This document shows positions 7,896 to 14,769 of a DNA stretch of 33,017 nt, one piece after another. The translations under genes and the position numbers were made by a program. Location: NCBI GenBank assembly GCA_038237515.1, contig JBBRYP010000054.1, positions 1-33,017 on the forward strand. Reading direction: 5' to 3'. Each line of letters begins with the position of its first letter. Position 1 is the first letter of the stretch. Under the pieces are notes generated by a model. The model was given only the letters and a program-made list of their open reading frames with translations, searched no databases and was not told where the DNA came from. This stretch comes from JBBQDZ01 sp038237515 (GTDB lineage Bacteria; Actinomycetota; Thermoleophilia; Gaiellales; Gaiellaceae).

Positions 7896-7989
7896 AGACG
7901 ACGACCTGCACCTCGCCCGGCTCGGTGGTGACGCTGCCGGGAGCCGCTGCCTCCGCCCGGCCCATGGTGACGAACCGGTCTCGCCTCAC
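7894..7989 (-). CDS. 31-codon leader or detached 5' part of the DUF309 gene
   Basis: GTG at 7989 opens a 31-residue frame ending GEVQVVV and TGA. A TAGCCT -10 box lies 8 bases upstream. Its end overlaps the start of the DUF309 frame by two bases. It could be an independent small protein, or the true N-terminus of the DUF309 protein reached by a +1 shift. No family recognised. Confidence 0.4.
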   Translation of the reverse strand: MRRDRFVTMGRAEAAAPGSVTTEPGEVQVVV

Positions 7990-7997
7990 CGCGGGCG

Positions 7998-8003
7998 AGG
8001 CTA
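7998..8003 (-). promoter_or_regulatory. -10 box TAGCCT for the DUF309 transcript
   Basis: TAGCCT on the minus strand, 8 bases before GTG 7989. A TTGAAC lies 15 bases further upstream and could be a -35 element. Confidence 0.45.
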
Positions 8004-8044
8004 GCAGAGGCTCCCGGGGTTCAACGCGGCGCGGGAAGAGACGG

Positions 8045-8050
8045 TACGCT
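8045..8050 (+). promoter_or_regulatory. -10 box TACGCT, leaderless start of receiver-like gene
   Basis: TACGCT, 6 bases, GTG at 8057. Divergent from the DUF309 promoter 42 bases away. Confidence 0.55.
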
Positions 8051-8056
8051 CCGCCC

Positions 8057-8380
8057 GTGGCAACGATCCTGCTGGTGGGGGTCGACCTCTTCTTCCGCGG
8101 CAAGTTGGAGGCACTTCTCCCGGGGCACCGCCTCGTGACGGCCGATAGCGTCGACCCGCCCGATCTCGTCATCACCGACATCGCCCGCGTCGACCCGGAC
8201 GAGGTCGCCGACACCTACCCGGATGTGCCGATCGTGGGCTTCGGAGGCCATGCGGACACCGCCGGTCTGCGACGCGCGCACGCCGCCGGGTTCGATCAGG
8301 TCGTGGTCAAGGCGGCGCTCCAGGAGCGGGCTGCGCAGGTCGTGGACGAGCTGATTGCCTCAGTAGACTCCGAAGCGTGA
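8057..8380 (+). CDS. stand-alone receiver-like (degenerate response regulator) protein
   Basis: 107 residues with alternating beta-alpha pattern of a receiver domain: ATILLVGVDLFFRGKL, DLVITDIARV, VPIVGFGG, AGFDQVVVKAAL. The acidic pocket is reduced and the usual KP turn is KA, so phosphorylation is uncertain; the Asp of ITDI occupies the position of the phospho-acceptor. There is no output domain. It overlaps the ferredoxin start by four bases (GTGA), implying coupled translation. Function unknown; possibly a redox or partner-protein adaptor. Confidence 0.6.
   Translation: MATILLVGVDLFFRGKLEALLPGHRLVTADSVDPPDLVITDIARVDPDEVADTYPDVPIVGFGGHADTAGLRRAHAAGFDQVVVKAALQERAAQVVDELIASVDSEA
8364..8369 (+). 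promoter_or_regulatory. -10 box TAGACT inside the receiver-like gene, ferredoxin promoter
   Basis: TAGACT, 7 bases, GTG at 8377. The ferredoxin may therefore be made both from the upstream transcript and from its own leaderless mRNA. Confidence 0.5.
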
Positions 8381-8682
8381 CGTACATCATCGCGGAGCCC
8401 TGCATCGACATCAAAGACCGTTCCTGCGTGGATGTCTGCCCGGTCGACTGCATCCACGAGGCCGACCGGATCCTCGTCATCGATCCGGAGGAGTGCATCG
8501 ACTGCGGCGCATGCGAGCCGGAGTGCCCGGTCGAGGCGATCTTCCCCGAGGACGCGCTCCCCGACAAGTGGGAGCCGTTCGTGAAGATCAACTACGCCTA
8601 CAGCGACGGCATACCGCTCGTGAACGATCTGACGCAGCGCTACGCCGACGAGAACAACGTTCACAACGAGCCTCTTCCCTAG
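8377..8682 (+). CDS. fdxA: seven-iron ferredoxin [3Fe-4S][4Fe-4S]
   Basis: 101 residues. Cysteines at 9, 17, 21, 25, 40, 43, 46 and 50 match the FdxA pattern: C9, C17 and C50 bind the 3Fe cluster, C21, C40, C43 and C46 the 4Fe cluster, with C25 the free cysteine of the family. The tail of about 45 residues, rich in Asp, Glu and Asn, is typical of actinobacterial and Azotobacter FdI-type proteins. It carries low-potential electrons in the cytoplasm. The GTG start overlaps the stop of the receiver-like gene. Confidence 0.95.
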   Translation: MTYIIAEPCIDIKDRSCVDVCPVDCIHEADRILVIDPEECIDCGACEPECPVEAIFPEDALPDKWEPFVKINYAYSDGIPLVNDLTQRYADENNVHNEPLP

Positions 8683-8743
8683 GGCCTGACGCGGGGCGCG
8701 CGCCTCGAACCGGATTCGGCCTCCGCCCGAACGGTTACAAGTA

Positions 8744-8749
8744 GGGAGG
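8744..8749 (+). promoter_or_regulatory. ribosome binding site of the anti-sigma gene
   Basis: GGGAGG nine bases before ATG 8759, one of the few clear Shine-Dalgarno sites in the first 10 kb. Upstream, CCGAACGGTT (8728-8737 region) recurs as CCGAACGGTT before the CNNM gene at about 17111-17120. Confidence 0.6.
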
Positions 8750-8758
8750 CAAACGCCG

Positions 8759-9457
8759 ATGGCCGATGCAGAAGTCCACCAACTCGCCGCCGCATATGCG
8801 CTGAACGCTCTCGACGAGTCCGAGCGTCGGGACTTCGAGGCGCATCTGGAGGCGTGTGAGACCTGCCGAACGGAGGTGGGCTCCTACGGCGACGTCACGG
8901 CCGCCCTCGCGCTTCTGGCGGCGCCCGCAGACCCGCCGGCGGAGCTTCGCTCCCGCATCCTCGCGCAGGCGCGCGGCGACGGGAACGTCGTGCAGTTACG
9001 ACCTCGGAGAGCGTCCCGTCTCGTCCCGGCGCTCGCGGCCGCGGCCGCCGTCGCGGCGATCGGCCTCGGGATCTGGGCCGCCTCGCTCTCGAGCTCGTTG
9101 ACGCGCGAGCGCGACGCCCGGCGCGCGCGCGAGTCGGCGCTCGCCGTGCTCGCCGATCCGACCGCCCGCCGCATCCCGCTGCGGGGGCGTCGCGGGGTGC
9201 TCGCCGTCGCCGCCGACGGCCGTGCCGCCCTCGCCGTTCTGCATCTGCCGCGTGCTCCAAGCGGCAAGGCCTACGAGGCGTGGGTGATTGGTGGGAAGAA
9301 GGTTCTGCCTGCCGGCACCTTCGACGCCTCACGGGCGGCGACGGTGTTCAGACTCGGACGGGCAGTTCCCACCTCGGCGCAGGTCGCGGTGACGATCGAG
9401 CGGAAGGGCGGGGTGTCGCGACCGAGCGGCCACCCTCTGATCACCGCTTCGGTCTAG
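8759..9457 (+). CDS. RskA-type anti-sigma factor with zinc-finger domain
   Basis: 232 residues. The N-terminal anti-sigma domain has the zinc motif H29-x3-C33-x2-C36 (AHLEACETC), a membrane helix follows at about 88-110 (LVPALAAAAAVAAIGLGIWAA), then a coiled stretch and the extracytoplasmic RskA C-terminal domain (KAYEAWVIGGKKVLPAGTF). Such proteins hold an ECF sigma factor at the membrane until released by proteolysis. The usual SigK-like partner gene is not adjacent; the only ECF gene in the window, at 12.7 kb, is frameshifted. The 3' end overlaps the convergent gene by 17 bases. Confidence 0.87.
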   Translation: MADAEVHQLAAAYALNALDESERRDFEAHLEACETCRTEVGSYGDVTAALALLAAPADPPAELRSRILAQARGDGNVVQLRPRRASRLVPALAAAAAVAAIGLGIWAASLSSSLTRERDARRARESALAVLADPTARRIPLRGRRGVLAVAADGRAALAVLHLPRAPSGKAYEAWVIGGKKVLPAGTFDASRAATVFRLGRAVPTSAQVAVTIERKGGVSRPSGHPLITASV

Positions 9458-9815
9458 GCTCCTCTAGCCCAGCTTCTGAGCTTCGAGCCTCGCCCGGCGA
9501 GGCGGAGTGATCCGCGAGCGCGTGGACAATCTGGACGAGGTCCGGCTTCGCGATCCTGCTCGAGAGACGGATCCAGCGCGAGCTCGAGGCGCCGGTCGCC
9601 GGCCCGGTCAGCACCTCGACGACGGGAACACCGTTCGAGGCGAGGATGGCGGCCTGGTTGCGCCCGATCAGGCGGCCGCGGAAGACAACCGCGACGTCGG
9701 CTCCGACCGGTTCGCCGTCGAGGGGTCGGGTTCTCACCTCGACCTCGAAGCCGGCGTCCTCGAGCAGCGCCGCGAACTCGGGCTGACGCGCTGCGAGGAC
9801 GATGGCCTTCGGCAT
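9441..9815 (-). CDS. small Rossmann-like protein, unknown
   Basis: 124 residues. The order MPKAIVLAARQPEFAALLEDAGFEVEV, ADVAVVFRGRLI, GVPVVEVLTG, and a final amphipathic helix resembles a flavodoxin or receiver fold, but no catalytic motif is visible. The last 20 residues are low-complexity and charged. The ATG follows a TAGAGT box by 8 bases with no Shine-Dalgarno site. It is convergent with the anti-sigma gene and divergent from the Ser/Lys-rich gene. Confidence 0.6.
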   Translation of the reverse strand: MPKAIVLAARQPEFAALLEDAGFEVEVRTRPLDGEPVGADVAVVFRGRLIGRNQAAILASNGVPVVEVLTGPATGASSSRWIRLSSRIAKPDLVQIVHALADHSASPGEARSSEAGLEEPRPKR

Positions 9816-9823
9816 GTGTCGAA

Positions 9824-9829
9824 ACTCTA
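9824..9829 (-). promoter_or_regulatory. -10 box TAGAGT, leaderless start at 9815
   Basis: TAGAGT on the minus strand, 8 bases before ATG 9815. Confidence 0.5.
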
Positions 9830-9875
9830 CGGCCCGGGCAGGTTTTCCACAGGTTCAACCGCCAACGGAGGTCGA

Positions 9876-10796
9876 ATGCCACAAAAACCCTGGAGCGCGA
9901 AGCGCGAGCGCCAGTATGAGCACGTCAAGGAGAGCGAGGAGGAGGCGGGCCGCTCGACGAAGCGGGCGAAGGAGATCGCTGCCCGCACCGTGAACAAGCA
10001 GCGCGCCGAGAGCGGGGAGACGAAGTCGTCCGCGCGCGCCTCCAAGAGCTCCGGCTCGAAGAGCGCGTCGAGCAAGAACAGCTCCTCGCGCACCTCCGGC
10101 TCGAAATCCTCCGCGAGCAAGAGCGCGGCCTGGAAGGGTTCCTCCGCCAAGGGTTCCTCCGCCAAGGGTTCCTCCGCCAAGGGTTCCTCCGCCAAGGGCT
10201 CCTCCGCCAAGGGCTCCTCCGCCAAGGGTTCCTCCGCCAAGAGCTCCACCTCGAAGACGTCGGGCTCGAAGACCCCGGCGGCCAAGAGCTCCACCACGAA
10301 AGGCACGGGGTCGAAGACCACGGCTTCGCCGAGGGCATCGAGCGCCGGAACCTCGCGTTCGAAAGCGTCGAGTTCGTCGGTCCGGAGCTCCGGGACGAAG
10401 TCGAGCTCGGCACGCAGCTCCGGTTCGGCCAAGAGCGCCGGAGCGAAGTCCGCGTCCGCGAGGAGCTCCGGCTCCGCGAAGAGCTCCGGGGCCAAGTCCT
10501 CCTCGACGAAGAGCGCTGGTACGAAGTCCGCCTCGACTCGCGGCTCCGGCGCGGGGAAGAGCACCGGCGGCAGGTCGGCCGCGACGCCGAGTTCCCGCGC
10601 GAAGTCCGCTTCGGCGAAGAGCTCCGGATCGCCGAAGAGCGGCTCTTCGCGCGCGGCATCCAAGACTACGAGCTCCCCGAGGTCTGCCTCCTCGCGGGGC
10701 TCCGCCTCCAGGAGTAGCCACGCGAAGAGGACTTTCTCCTCGGCCGGCTCGTCCGGCAAGGGCGCTTCCGGCTCCAAGTCGAAGTCGGCCAGGTAG
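9876..10796 (+). CDS. basic Ser/Lys/Ala-rich protein with GSSAK repeats (histone H1-like tail)
   Basis: 306 residues. The N-terminal 50 residues form a charged helical module (PWSAKRERQYEHVKESEEE, then AKEIAARTVNKQRAESGE) that I recall from small bacterial proteins annotated as plasmid-stabilisation-like. The rest is a low-complexity tail of Ser, Lys, Ala, Gly and Thr, including seven GSSAK units in a row. Composition is like histone H1-type and Lsr2/HupB-like tails, so DNA or polyphosphate binding is plausible but not shown. CGGAGG lies four bases before the ATG. Long shadow frames on the other strand arise from the repeats. Confidence 0.75.
   Translation: MPQKPWSAKRERQYEHVKESEEEAGRSTKRAKEIAARTVNKQRAESGETKSSARASKSSGSKSASSKNSSSRTSGSKSSASKSAAWKGSSAKGSSAKGSSAKGSSAKGSSAKGSSAKGSSAKSSTSKTSGSKTPAAKSSTTKGTGSKTTASPRASSAGTSRSKASSSSVRSSGTKSSSARSSGSAKSAGAKSASARSSGSAKSSGAKSSSTKSAGTKSASTRGSGAGKSTGGRSAATPSSRAKSASAKSSGSPKSGSSRAASKTTSSPRSASSRGSASRSSHAKRTFSSAGSSGKGASGSKSKSAR
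10137..10241 (+). repeat. seven tandem 15-bp units encoding GSSAK
   Basis: Seven consecutive 15-bp units (GGYTCCTCCGCCAAG) differ only at one wobble base (T or C). The near-identity at DNA level shows recent expansion and allows slipped-strand copy-number change without loss of frame. Confidence 0.95.
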
Positions 10797-10798
10797 CA

Positions 10799-10820
10799 AA
10801 CGAACCTCGAGGGCTTCGTT
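10799..10820 (+). repeat. inverted repeat between the Ser/Lys-rich and VOC genes
   Basis: AACGAA (10799-10804) and TTCGTT (10815-10820) flank the palindrome CCTCGAGG. It lies two bases after one stop and ends one base before the next start codon. It lacks a T-run, so it may be a weak terminator or an operator. Confidence 0.4.
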
Positions 10821-10821
10821 C

Positions 10822-11484
10822 GTGAAACCCAAGACTCTCGATCACGTTGCCTTCTGGGTCGACGACCGCGCCTCGGCTGCGCTGCTCGCGACGACGCACC
10901 TGGGCATGCATGTCATCGAGGAGACGGAACGCTTCACGCTCGTCGGCTCCGACGCGCGGCGGGGAAAGCTGACGCTCTTCGACGCCGAGGGGCCTCGCCA
11001 GCAGGGGGCGCTCAGGCATGTCGCGCTACGCGTCTCCAGCCTCGAGCGCGCGCGGGCGGCACTTCCGGCGGGTGCGGGCGAGTCGGTGGAGCTCTCCAGG
11101 GGGCTGCAGGTGAGGCTCGTCGAGGCCGAGACGGACGTCGACTACGACCTGGACCACGTCGCGCTCTACACGCCGAACCCCGAGTCGACGGCGCGGGAGT
11201 ACGAGCGGTTCGGGTTCGCGCCGGCGGGTGATAGGCGCGTCGAGGTCGGCGGTGCTTTCGTGGAGCTGGAGGAGGGCGATCCGGGAGCGCCCGAGCGTCC
11301 CCTCCTGAACCATCTGGCGGTTCTGGTCGACTCGGCGCAGGAGCACATCGCCGGCGCCGGCGAGGCGGGCATCGAGGTGGAGAGCGTGGTGGATGCGCCG
11401 AACACGTACGCGGTGTTTCTCTGGGGGCCCGACCGTGTGCGGATCGAGTACGTCGAGCACAAGCCGGGCTTCTCCTTGCGCTGA
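10822..11484 (+). CDS. two-domain VOC (glyoxalase/extradiol dioxygenase-like) protein
   Basis: 220 residues in two VOC modules: residues 1-100 (LDHVAFWVDD, then LRHVALRV) and 105-215 (DLDHVALYT, LNHLAVLVDS, VRIEYVEH). Paired modules of this kind form a metal site with two His and one Glu; His residues in DHVAFW, DHVALY and NHLAVL and Glu in RIEYVE are candidates. The pattern resembles 2,3-dihydroxybiphenyl dioxygenase-like and glyoxalase-like proteins; the substrate is not identifiable. The GTG start has no clear ribosome site and follows the inverted repeat directly. Confidence 0.8.
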   Translation: MKPKTLDHVAFWVDDRASAALLATTHLGMHVIEETERFTLVGSDARRGKLTLFDAEGPRQQGALRHVALRVSSLERARAALPAGAGESVELSRGLQVRLVEAETDVDYDLDHVALYTPNPESTAREYERFGFAPAGDRRVEVGGAFVELEEGDPGAPERPLLNHLAVLVDSAQEHIAGAGEAGIEVESVVDAPNTYAVFLWGPDRVRIEYVEHKPGFSLR

Positions 11485-11541
11485 CATGCTCCGCGGGCTC
11501 GGCGCGACTGCTCTTCCACCTCGCTTCCTTCGGAGATAGGT

Positions 11542-12648
11542 CTGCTCAGCATTCTCGGTGGGGGGATGGCGGGCCTCTGCGCGGCCGCGCGTGCCCGAGA
11601 GCTCGGCCTTCCGGCGGTCGTGTACGAGAAGGGCGAGCGGGTGGGCGGGTCGATGCTGCTCTCCAGCTGCGTCGTCTGGCGCTACCACGATTTGGCGGCC
11701 TTCCGTGCGGAGTGCCCCGCCGGGGATGCCTCGCTGCAGCGCCAGATCGTCGAGCGCCTCGACGAGGGGCTCGAGTGGCTGCGCTCGCTCGGTGCGCCGG
11801 TGGTCTGGGAGGAGACCGGCAACGAGCGCACCGTCGGTGTGCGCTTCGAACCGCGCGGGCTGACCGAGGCGCTCGCGCGCGCGGCGGGTGAGGTGCGTCT
11901 AGGCGCCGATCGTTCCGCGGCGCGTGGCCCGGCAGCAGCCTCGTTCGAAGGCCCGCTCTTGCTCGCGACGGGCGGGTTTCAGGGCTCGCCCGCGCTCGTC
12001 GGACGACACGTGCGACCGGCCGCCCCGCTTCGGCTGCGAGCGAATCCCTGGAGCGACGGCGAAGGGCTTCGGCTCGGGGCGGAGCGGGGGGCGTCCGTTT
12101 CGGCCGGGATGGAGCAGTTCTACGGCCGCAACATGCCGGACGCCGACTTCGGGGAGGCCGACTTCGTGCCGCAGGCACAGCTCTACGGCCGTCATGCGCG
12201 GGTGTACAACGAGCGCGGGGAGGAGTTCTTCGGGGGCGAGGTTTCCTGGTCTGAGAACGACCTCGTGCAGGCGACGGCCCGCCAGCCCGGGGCGCGAGCC
12301 TGGTATGTGCTCGACGAGCCCGCGCTCGCCCGGCTCGTGCGCGAGCGCACGGTCCGGGAGTTGGTTGCGGCTGCGCCGACGCGTCTCGAGCCTCGTGAGC
12401 TCCCGTTTCCGCCGCCCTCGGGCGCGGTGGTGGCGGTGCGGGTCAAACCAGGGATCACGCACACGATCGGGGGGCTGAGGATCGACGCGCGCGCCCGAGT
12501 CCTCGGCGCCGACGGGGCGCCCATCCCCGCTCTTCATGCCGCCGGCGCCGACGTCGGTGGAATCTCGACGGGCGGATATGCCAGCGGCCTCGCCGCCGCG
12601 CTCGTGTTCGGACGCCTCGCGGCCGAGACCGCCGCGGCCGAGCGGTAG
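11542..12648 (+). CDS. FAD-dependent oxidoreductase (FAD_binding_2, fumarate-reductase-like)
   Basis: About 368 residues from CTG at 11542. The Rossmann motif is LLSILGGGMAGLCAAARARELG with acidic end VVYEKGERVGG. The family's substrate-domain and second FAD motif appear as LLLATGGFQGSPAL, NPWSDGEGLRLGAERGA and the C-terminal HTIGGLRID, then GADVGGISTGGYASGLAAALVFGR. This is the pattern of fumarate reductase flavoprotein/3-ketosteroid dehydrogenase-like enzymes. No ATG, GTG or TTG lies in frame between the upstream stop (11484) and ATG 11566, which would cut the first beta strand of the FAD site. CTG 11542 has GGAG six bases before it. Confidence 0.82.
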   Translation: MLSILGGGMAGLCAAARARELGLPAVVYEKGERVGGSMLLSSCVVWRYHDLAAFRAECPAGDASLQRQIVERLDEGLEWLRSLGAPVVWEETGNERTVGVRFEPRGLTEALARAAGEVRLGADRSAARGPAAASFEGPLLLATGGFQGSPALVGRHVRPAAPLRLRANPWSDGEGLRLGAERGASVSAGMEQFYGRNMPDADFGEADFVPQAQLYGRHARVYNERGEEFFGGEVSWSENDLVQATARQPGARAWYVLDEPALARLVRERTVRELVAAAPTRLEPRELPFPPPSGAVVAVRVKPGITHTIGGLRIDARARVLGADGAPIPALHAAGADVGGISTGGYASGLAAALVFGRLAAETAAAER

Positions 12649-12726
12649 GCTGGACGCCTTCGGCCGCGGCTCCCAACCGCGTCCTGCCCTGGTCCGGCTG
12701 ATCTGGCGCCTGTAACACTGGGTGTG

Positions 12727-13280
12727 GTGCTGGACAGTCGCCCTGCGATGGGTTCGATCGACGAACCGGGGCGGCAGGAGCGGTTTGATCGCATCTACCG
12801 CCGCCACGGCGTCGACGTGCTGGCGTACTGTCGGCGGCGCACGTCAGCCGACGTCGCTGACGAGGTGTTGGCGGAGACCTTCCTGGTTCTCTGGCGGCGC
12901 CTTGACGAGGTGCCGGGACAGCCGCGCGGCTGGCTGCTCGGGGTCGCTCGTCGTCTGCTCGCAAACCAGCGCCGTAGCGCGCGTAGGCGAGGTGCGCTCC
13001 GTTGAGCGCCTGATCGTCGAGCGGCCGCTTCTCGTTGCAACGCAGTTCGAGCCGGAGCCGGTGGTCCGAGGCGCTGGGAAGGCTTTCGCCGGCGGACCGG
13101 GAGGTACTGCTGCTTGCGGCGTGGGACGGCTTGACCTCGGACGAGGCCGGGCAGGTCCTGGGGTGTAGCGCAGTCGCCTTCCGGCTGCGCCTGCACAGGG
13201 CGCGACGCCGACTTGCGCGGTCGCTCGACGTTCCCGAGCCACGCCTCGGGATCCGACTTCGACCGGAGGAGCTGACGTGA
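12727..13280 (+). pseudogene. ECF sigma factor broken by two +1 frameshifts
   Basis: Region 2 (FDRIYRRHGVDVLAYCRRR, AETFLVLWRRLDEVPGQPRGWLLGVARR) is read in one frame up to about 13000. The linker VERLIVERPLLVATQFEPEPVV is in the next frame, and region 4 (EALGRLSPADREVLLLAAWDGLT, then RLRLHRARRRLAR) in the third, from about 13063. Removing one base near 13002 (CTCCGT) and one near 13065 (GTCCGAG) restores a complete sigma factor of about 184 residues. The start is GTG 12724 or 12727, with AACACT 7 bases before the latter. The GTGA overlap with the next gene is kept. Either true decay or homopolymer-type sequence error. Confidence 0.72.
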
Positions 13281-13349
13281 GCCGCATTCGTCCCGACGCC
13301 TTCGAGCTGCTCGCGCGGCGGAACCCCGGGACTCGACTTCTTCCACGGT
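13277..13349 (+). pseudogene. detached 5' end of the sigma-partner gene
   Basis: GTG at 13277 overlaps the sigma stop. It encodes SRIRPDAFELLARRNPG, the usual opening of proteins encoded next to this type of ECF factor, and then runs to a stop after a CCCCGGG run. Deleting one base there joins it to the frame DFFHGEQAPPGIERDF that leads into the gene at 13413. Confidence 0.6.
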
Positions 13350-13412
13350 GAGCAGGCGCCGCCGGGCATCGAGCGCGACTTCGCCTCTCTCAGCGCCGGC
13401 GCGCCGCCGGGA

Positions 13413-14372
13413 ATGGACCCCAACGTGATCGCGGTTGAGACCCGAAAGGTCGAGGCCGTCACTGTCGGCGGCCACTCCCACACCCTCTGGGTGGCGCCGA
13501 CGCGATCCGGCGGCCTCTGTTACGTCTGGACGAACCTCGGCGGTGGCTGCGACCGACTCGGCACCGTGCCTCTCGACGTCGTCTGGGCTGGTGGCGGAGC
13601 TGTCCCTGTCGGAAGCGACGGTCTGCCCGATATCAACGCCGAGGCCTTCGGCCGCATCAGCGTCCACGTCAGCGCTGCTTACGTCGACCGGGTCGCGATT
13701 CGCTTCGCCGACGGCACGACCGTCCAGCCCGAGATCACCTGGGTGTCGGCGCCGATCGACGCCGGGTTCTTCCTCTACTCCTTCAGCCGCGAGCAGCAGC
13801 GGCCTGGCCACCAGGTCGTGTCGGTCGTTGCGCTCAAGAGTGGCGATGTCATCACCGAAGAGCCTGCGTCCGGCACGGCGCAGCGACCAGTGGCGCCTCC
13901 AGCGGATGCGATCGTGTCGCAGCGCACCGTGGCCTTTTCAGCACCGACCTCCCGTGGCAACGCGCTCATCTGGACAGCTCCGACCCGCTATGACGGCAAG
14001 TGCGCGTGGCTGGAGTTTGAGGGGAAGCTCGCGTCGATCGCTCCCTGCCAGCCGAAGGGTTACGACTGGAACGAGGGACTCGCGACCGGTTTCTACCCGA
14101 CAAGCGACGCCGTTCTCTTCTTCGGCACCGCCGAGCGCTACGAGCAGATCGACCTCGTCTACGAGGACGGCGGGGTCACACACGTCATTCCGAAGAACCA
14201 CGTCTTCGTCGCGTCGATTCCCGACCGGCACTTCGAAGCCGGCCACCAGGTCGAGCGCATCGACGCACGTGGGCCGGACGGACGGGTGATCCCGTCGGCG
14301 AGCTACTCGCCGCGGCACGACTCGCCGAGCGGCTGCGCCCAGGTCGTTCCCAGCCTTGCCTGCGGGCGGTGA
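13413..14372 (+). CDS. uncharacterised ECF-sigma-linked protein (5' end frameshifted away)
   Basis: The intact frame from the first ATG gives 319 residues; protein-like sequence begins earlier (13323-13412) in the same frame. Two similar halves are visible: about 10-130 (SHTLWVAPTRSGGLCYVW, VDRVAIRFADGT) and about 165-290 (GNALIWTAPTRYDGKCAWLEF, YEQIDLVYEDGGVTHVIPKNHVF), each with a beta-rich pattern and a G-x-C-x-W motif. I see no membrane helix, unlike most sigma-linked partners, so the segment carrying it may be lost or the protein is not membrane bound. Family not recognised. Likely co-transcribed with the broken sigma gene. Confidence 0.65.
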   Translation: MDPNVIAVETRKVEAVTVGGHSHTLWVAPTRSGGLCYVWTNLGGGCDRLGTVPLDVVWAGGGAVPVGSDGLPDINAEAFGRISVHVSAAYVDRVAIRFADGTTVQPEITWVSAPIDAGFFLYSFSREQQRPGHQVVSVVALKSGDVITEEPASGTAQRPVAPPADAIVSQRTVAFSAPTSRGNALIWTAPTRYDGKCAWLEFEGKLASIAPCQPKGYDWNEGLATGFYPTSDAVLFFGTAERYEQIDLVYEDGGVTHVIPKNHVFVASIPDRHFEAGHQVERIDARGPDGRVIPSASYSPRHDSPSGCAQVVPSLACGR

Positions 14373-14413
14373 CAGCCCGTGGCTTCGTGCTCGCGACCAG
14401 GAACCGGGCGACG

Positions 14414-14605
14414 TCAGGAAGGGATCAGGTAGGCGCAGCGCCGCGGGTCGCCCGGAAGCGGCGAGGGTGCGACCTTGGCGACGCGCATCCTGCCGCCGTC
14501 CTCTTCGTTCACCTCGCTGCCGGCCGGGGGAGGCTCGCCCTCGCGCTCCCGGAGCTCGTAACCCGTCGGCTTCGACACGAAGAGGATGTGCGTGTCCTCC
14601 GCCAC
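14414..14605 (-). CDS. small conserved-looking cytosolic protein
   Basis: 63 residues from GTG 14605: EDTHILFVSKPTGYELREREGEPPPAG in the first half, VAKVAPSPLPGDPRRCAYL near the end. It looks like a compact beta-rich protein and I have seen similar short proteins in high-G+C actinobacteria, but no function is known to me. TAGGAT is 8 bases before the GTG, with no Shine-Dalgarno site. The frame is open upstream to 14770, but that part is repeat-rich hairpin sequence. Confidence 0.65.
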   Translation of the reverse strand: MAEDTHILFVSKPTGYELREREGEPPPAGSEVNEEDGGRMRVAKVAPSPLPGDPRRCAYLIPS

Positions 14606-14613
14606 GGCGGCCG

Positions 14614-14619
14614 ATCCTA
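14614..14619 (-). promoter_or_regulatory. -10 box TAGGAT, leaderless start at 14605
   Basis: TAGGAT on the minus strand, 8 bases before GTG 14605; it overlaps the left end of the first hairpin. Confidence 0.5.
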
Positions 14620-14679
14620 AGCTACTTGCCGCGGACGAGCACAGTGGAGAGGCGCAAGCATCGTCGCGGGGAAGTAGCT
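14620..14679. repeat. inverted repeat A (AGCTACTT arms)
   Basis: AGCTACTTGCCGCG (14620-14633) faces CGCGGGGAAGTAGCT (14665-14679): eight perfect outer pairs, a small bulge and four CGCG pairs, with a loop of about 30 bases. Confidence 0.75.
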
Positions 14680-14769
14680 CGAGAGCCTCGCCGGTCAGAT
14701 TCTTTGGGTTTCGGGTCGGTGCCTGCACCTCGGACGATCCGCAGTAGCCGAAGGCGTAGCCTGAAGGCA

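Noticed and set aside
10137..10241. Possible CRISPR-like array
   Set aside because: Units are 15 bp, adjacent without spacers, and encode an in-frame pentapeptide.
9827..10777. Long Leu/Glu/Pro-rich frame antisense to the Ser/Lys-rich gene
   Set aside because: It arises from the 15-bp repeats read backwards; the plus strand has the ribosome site and the conserved N-terminus.
14373..14413. Terminator between the sigma-partner gene and the small minus-strand gene
   Set aside because: No stem with a U-run could be found in this convergent gap.
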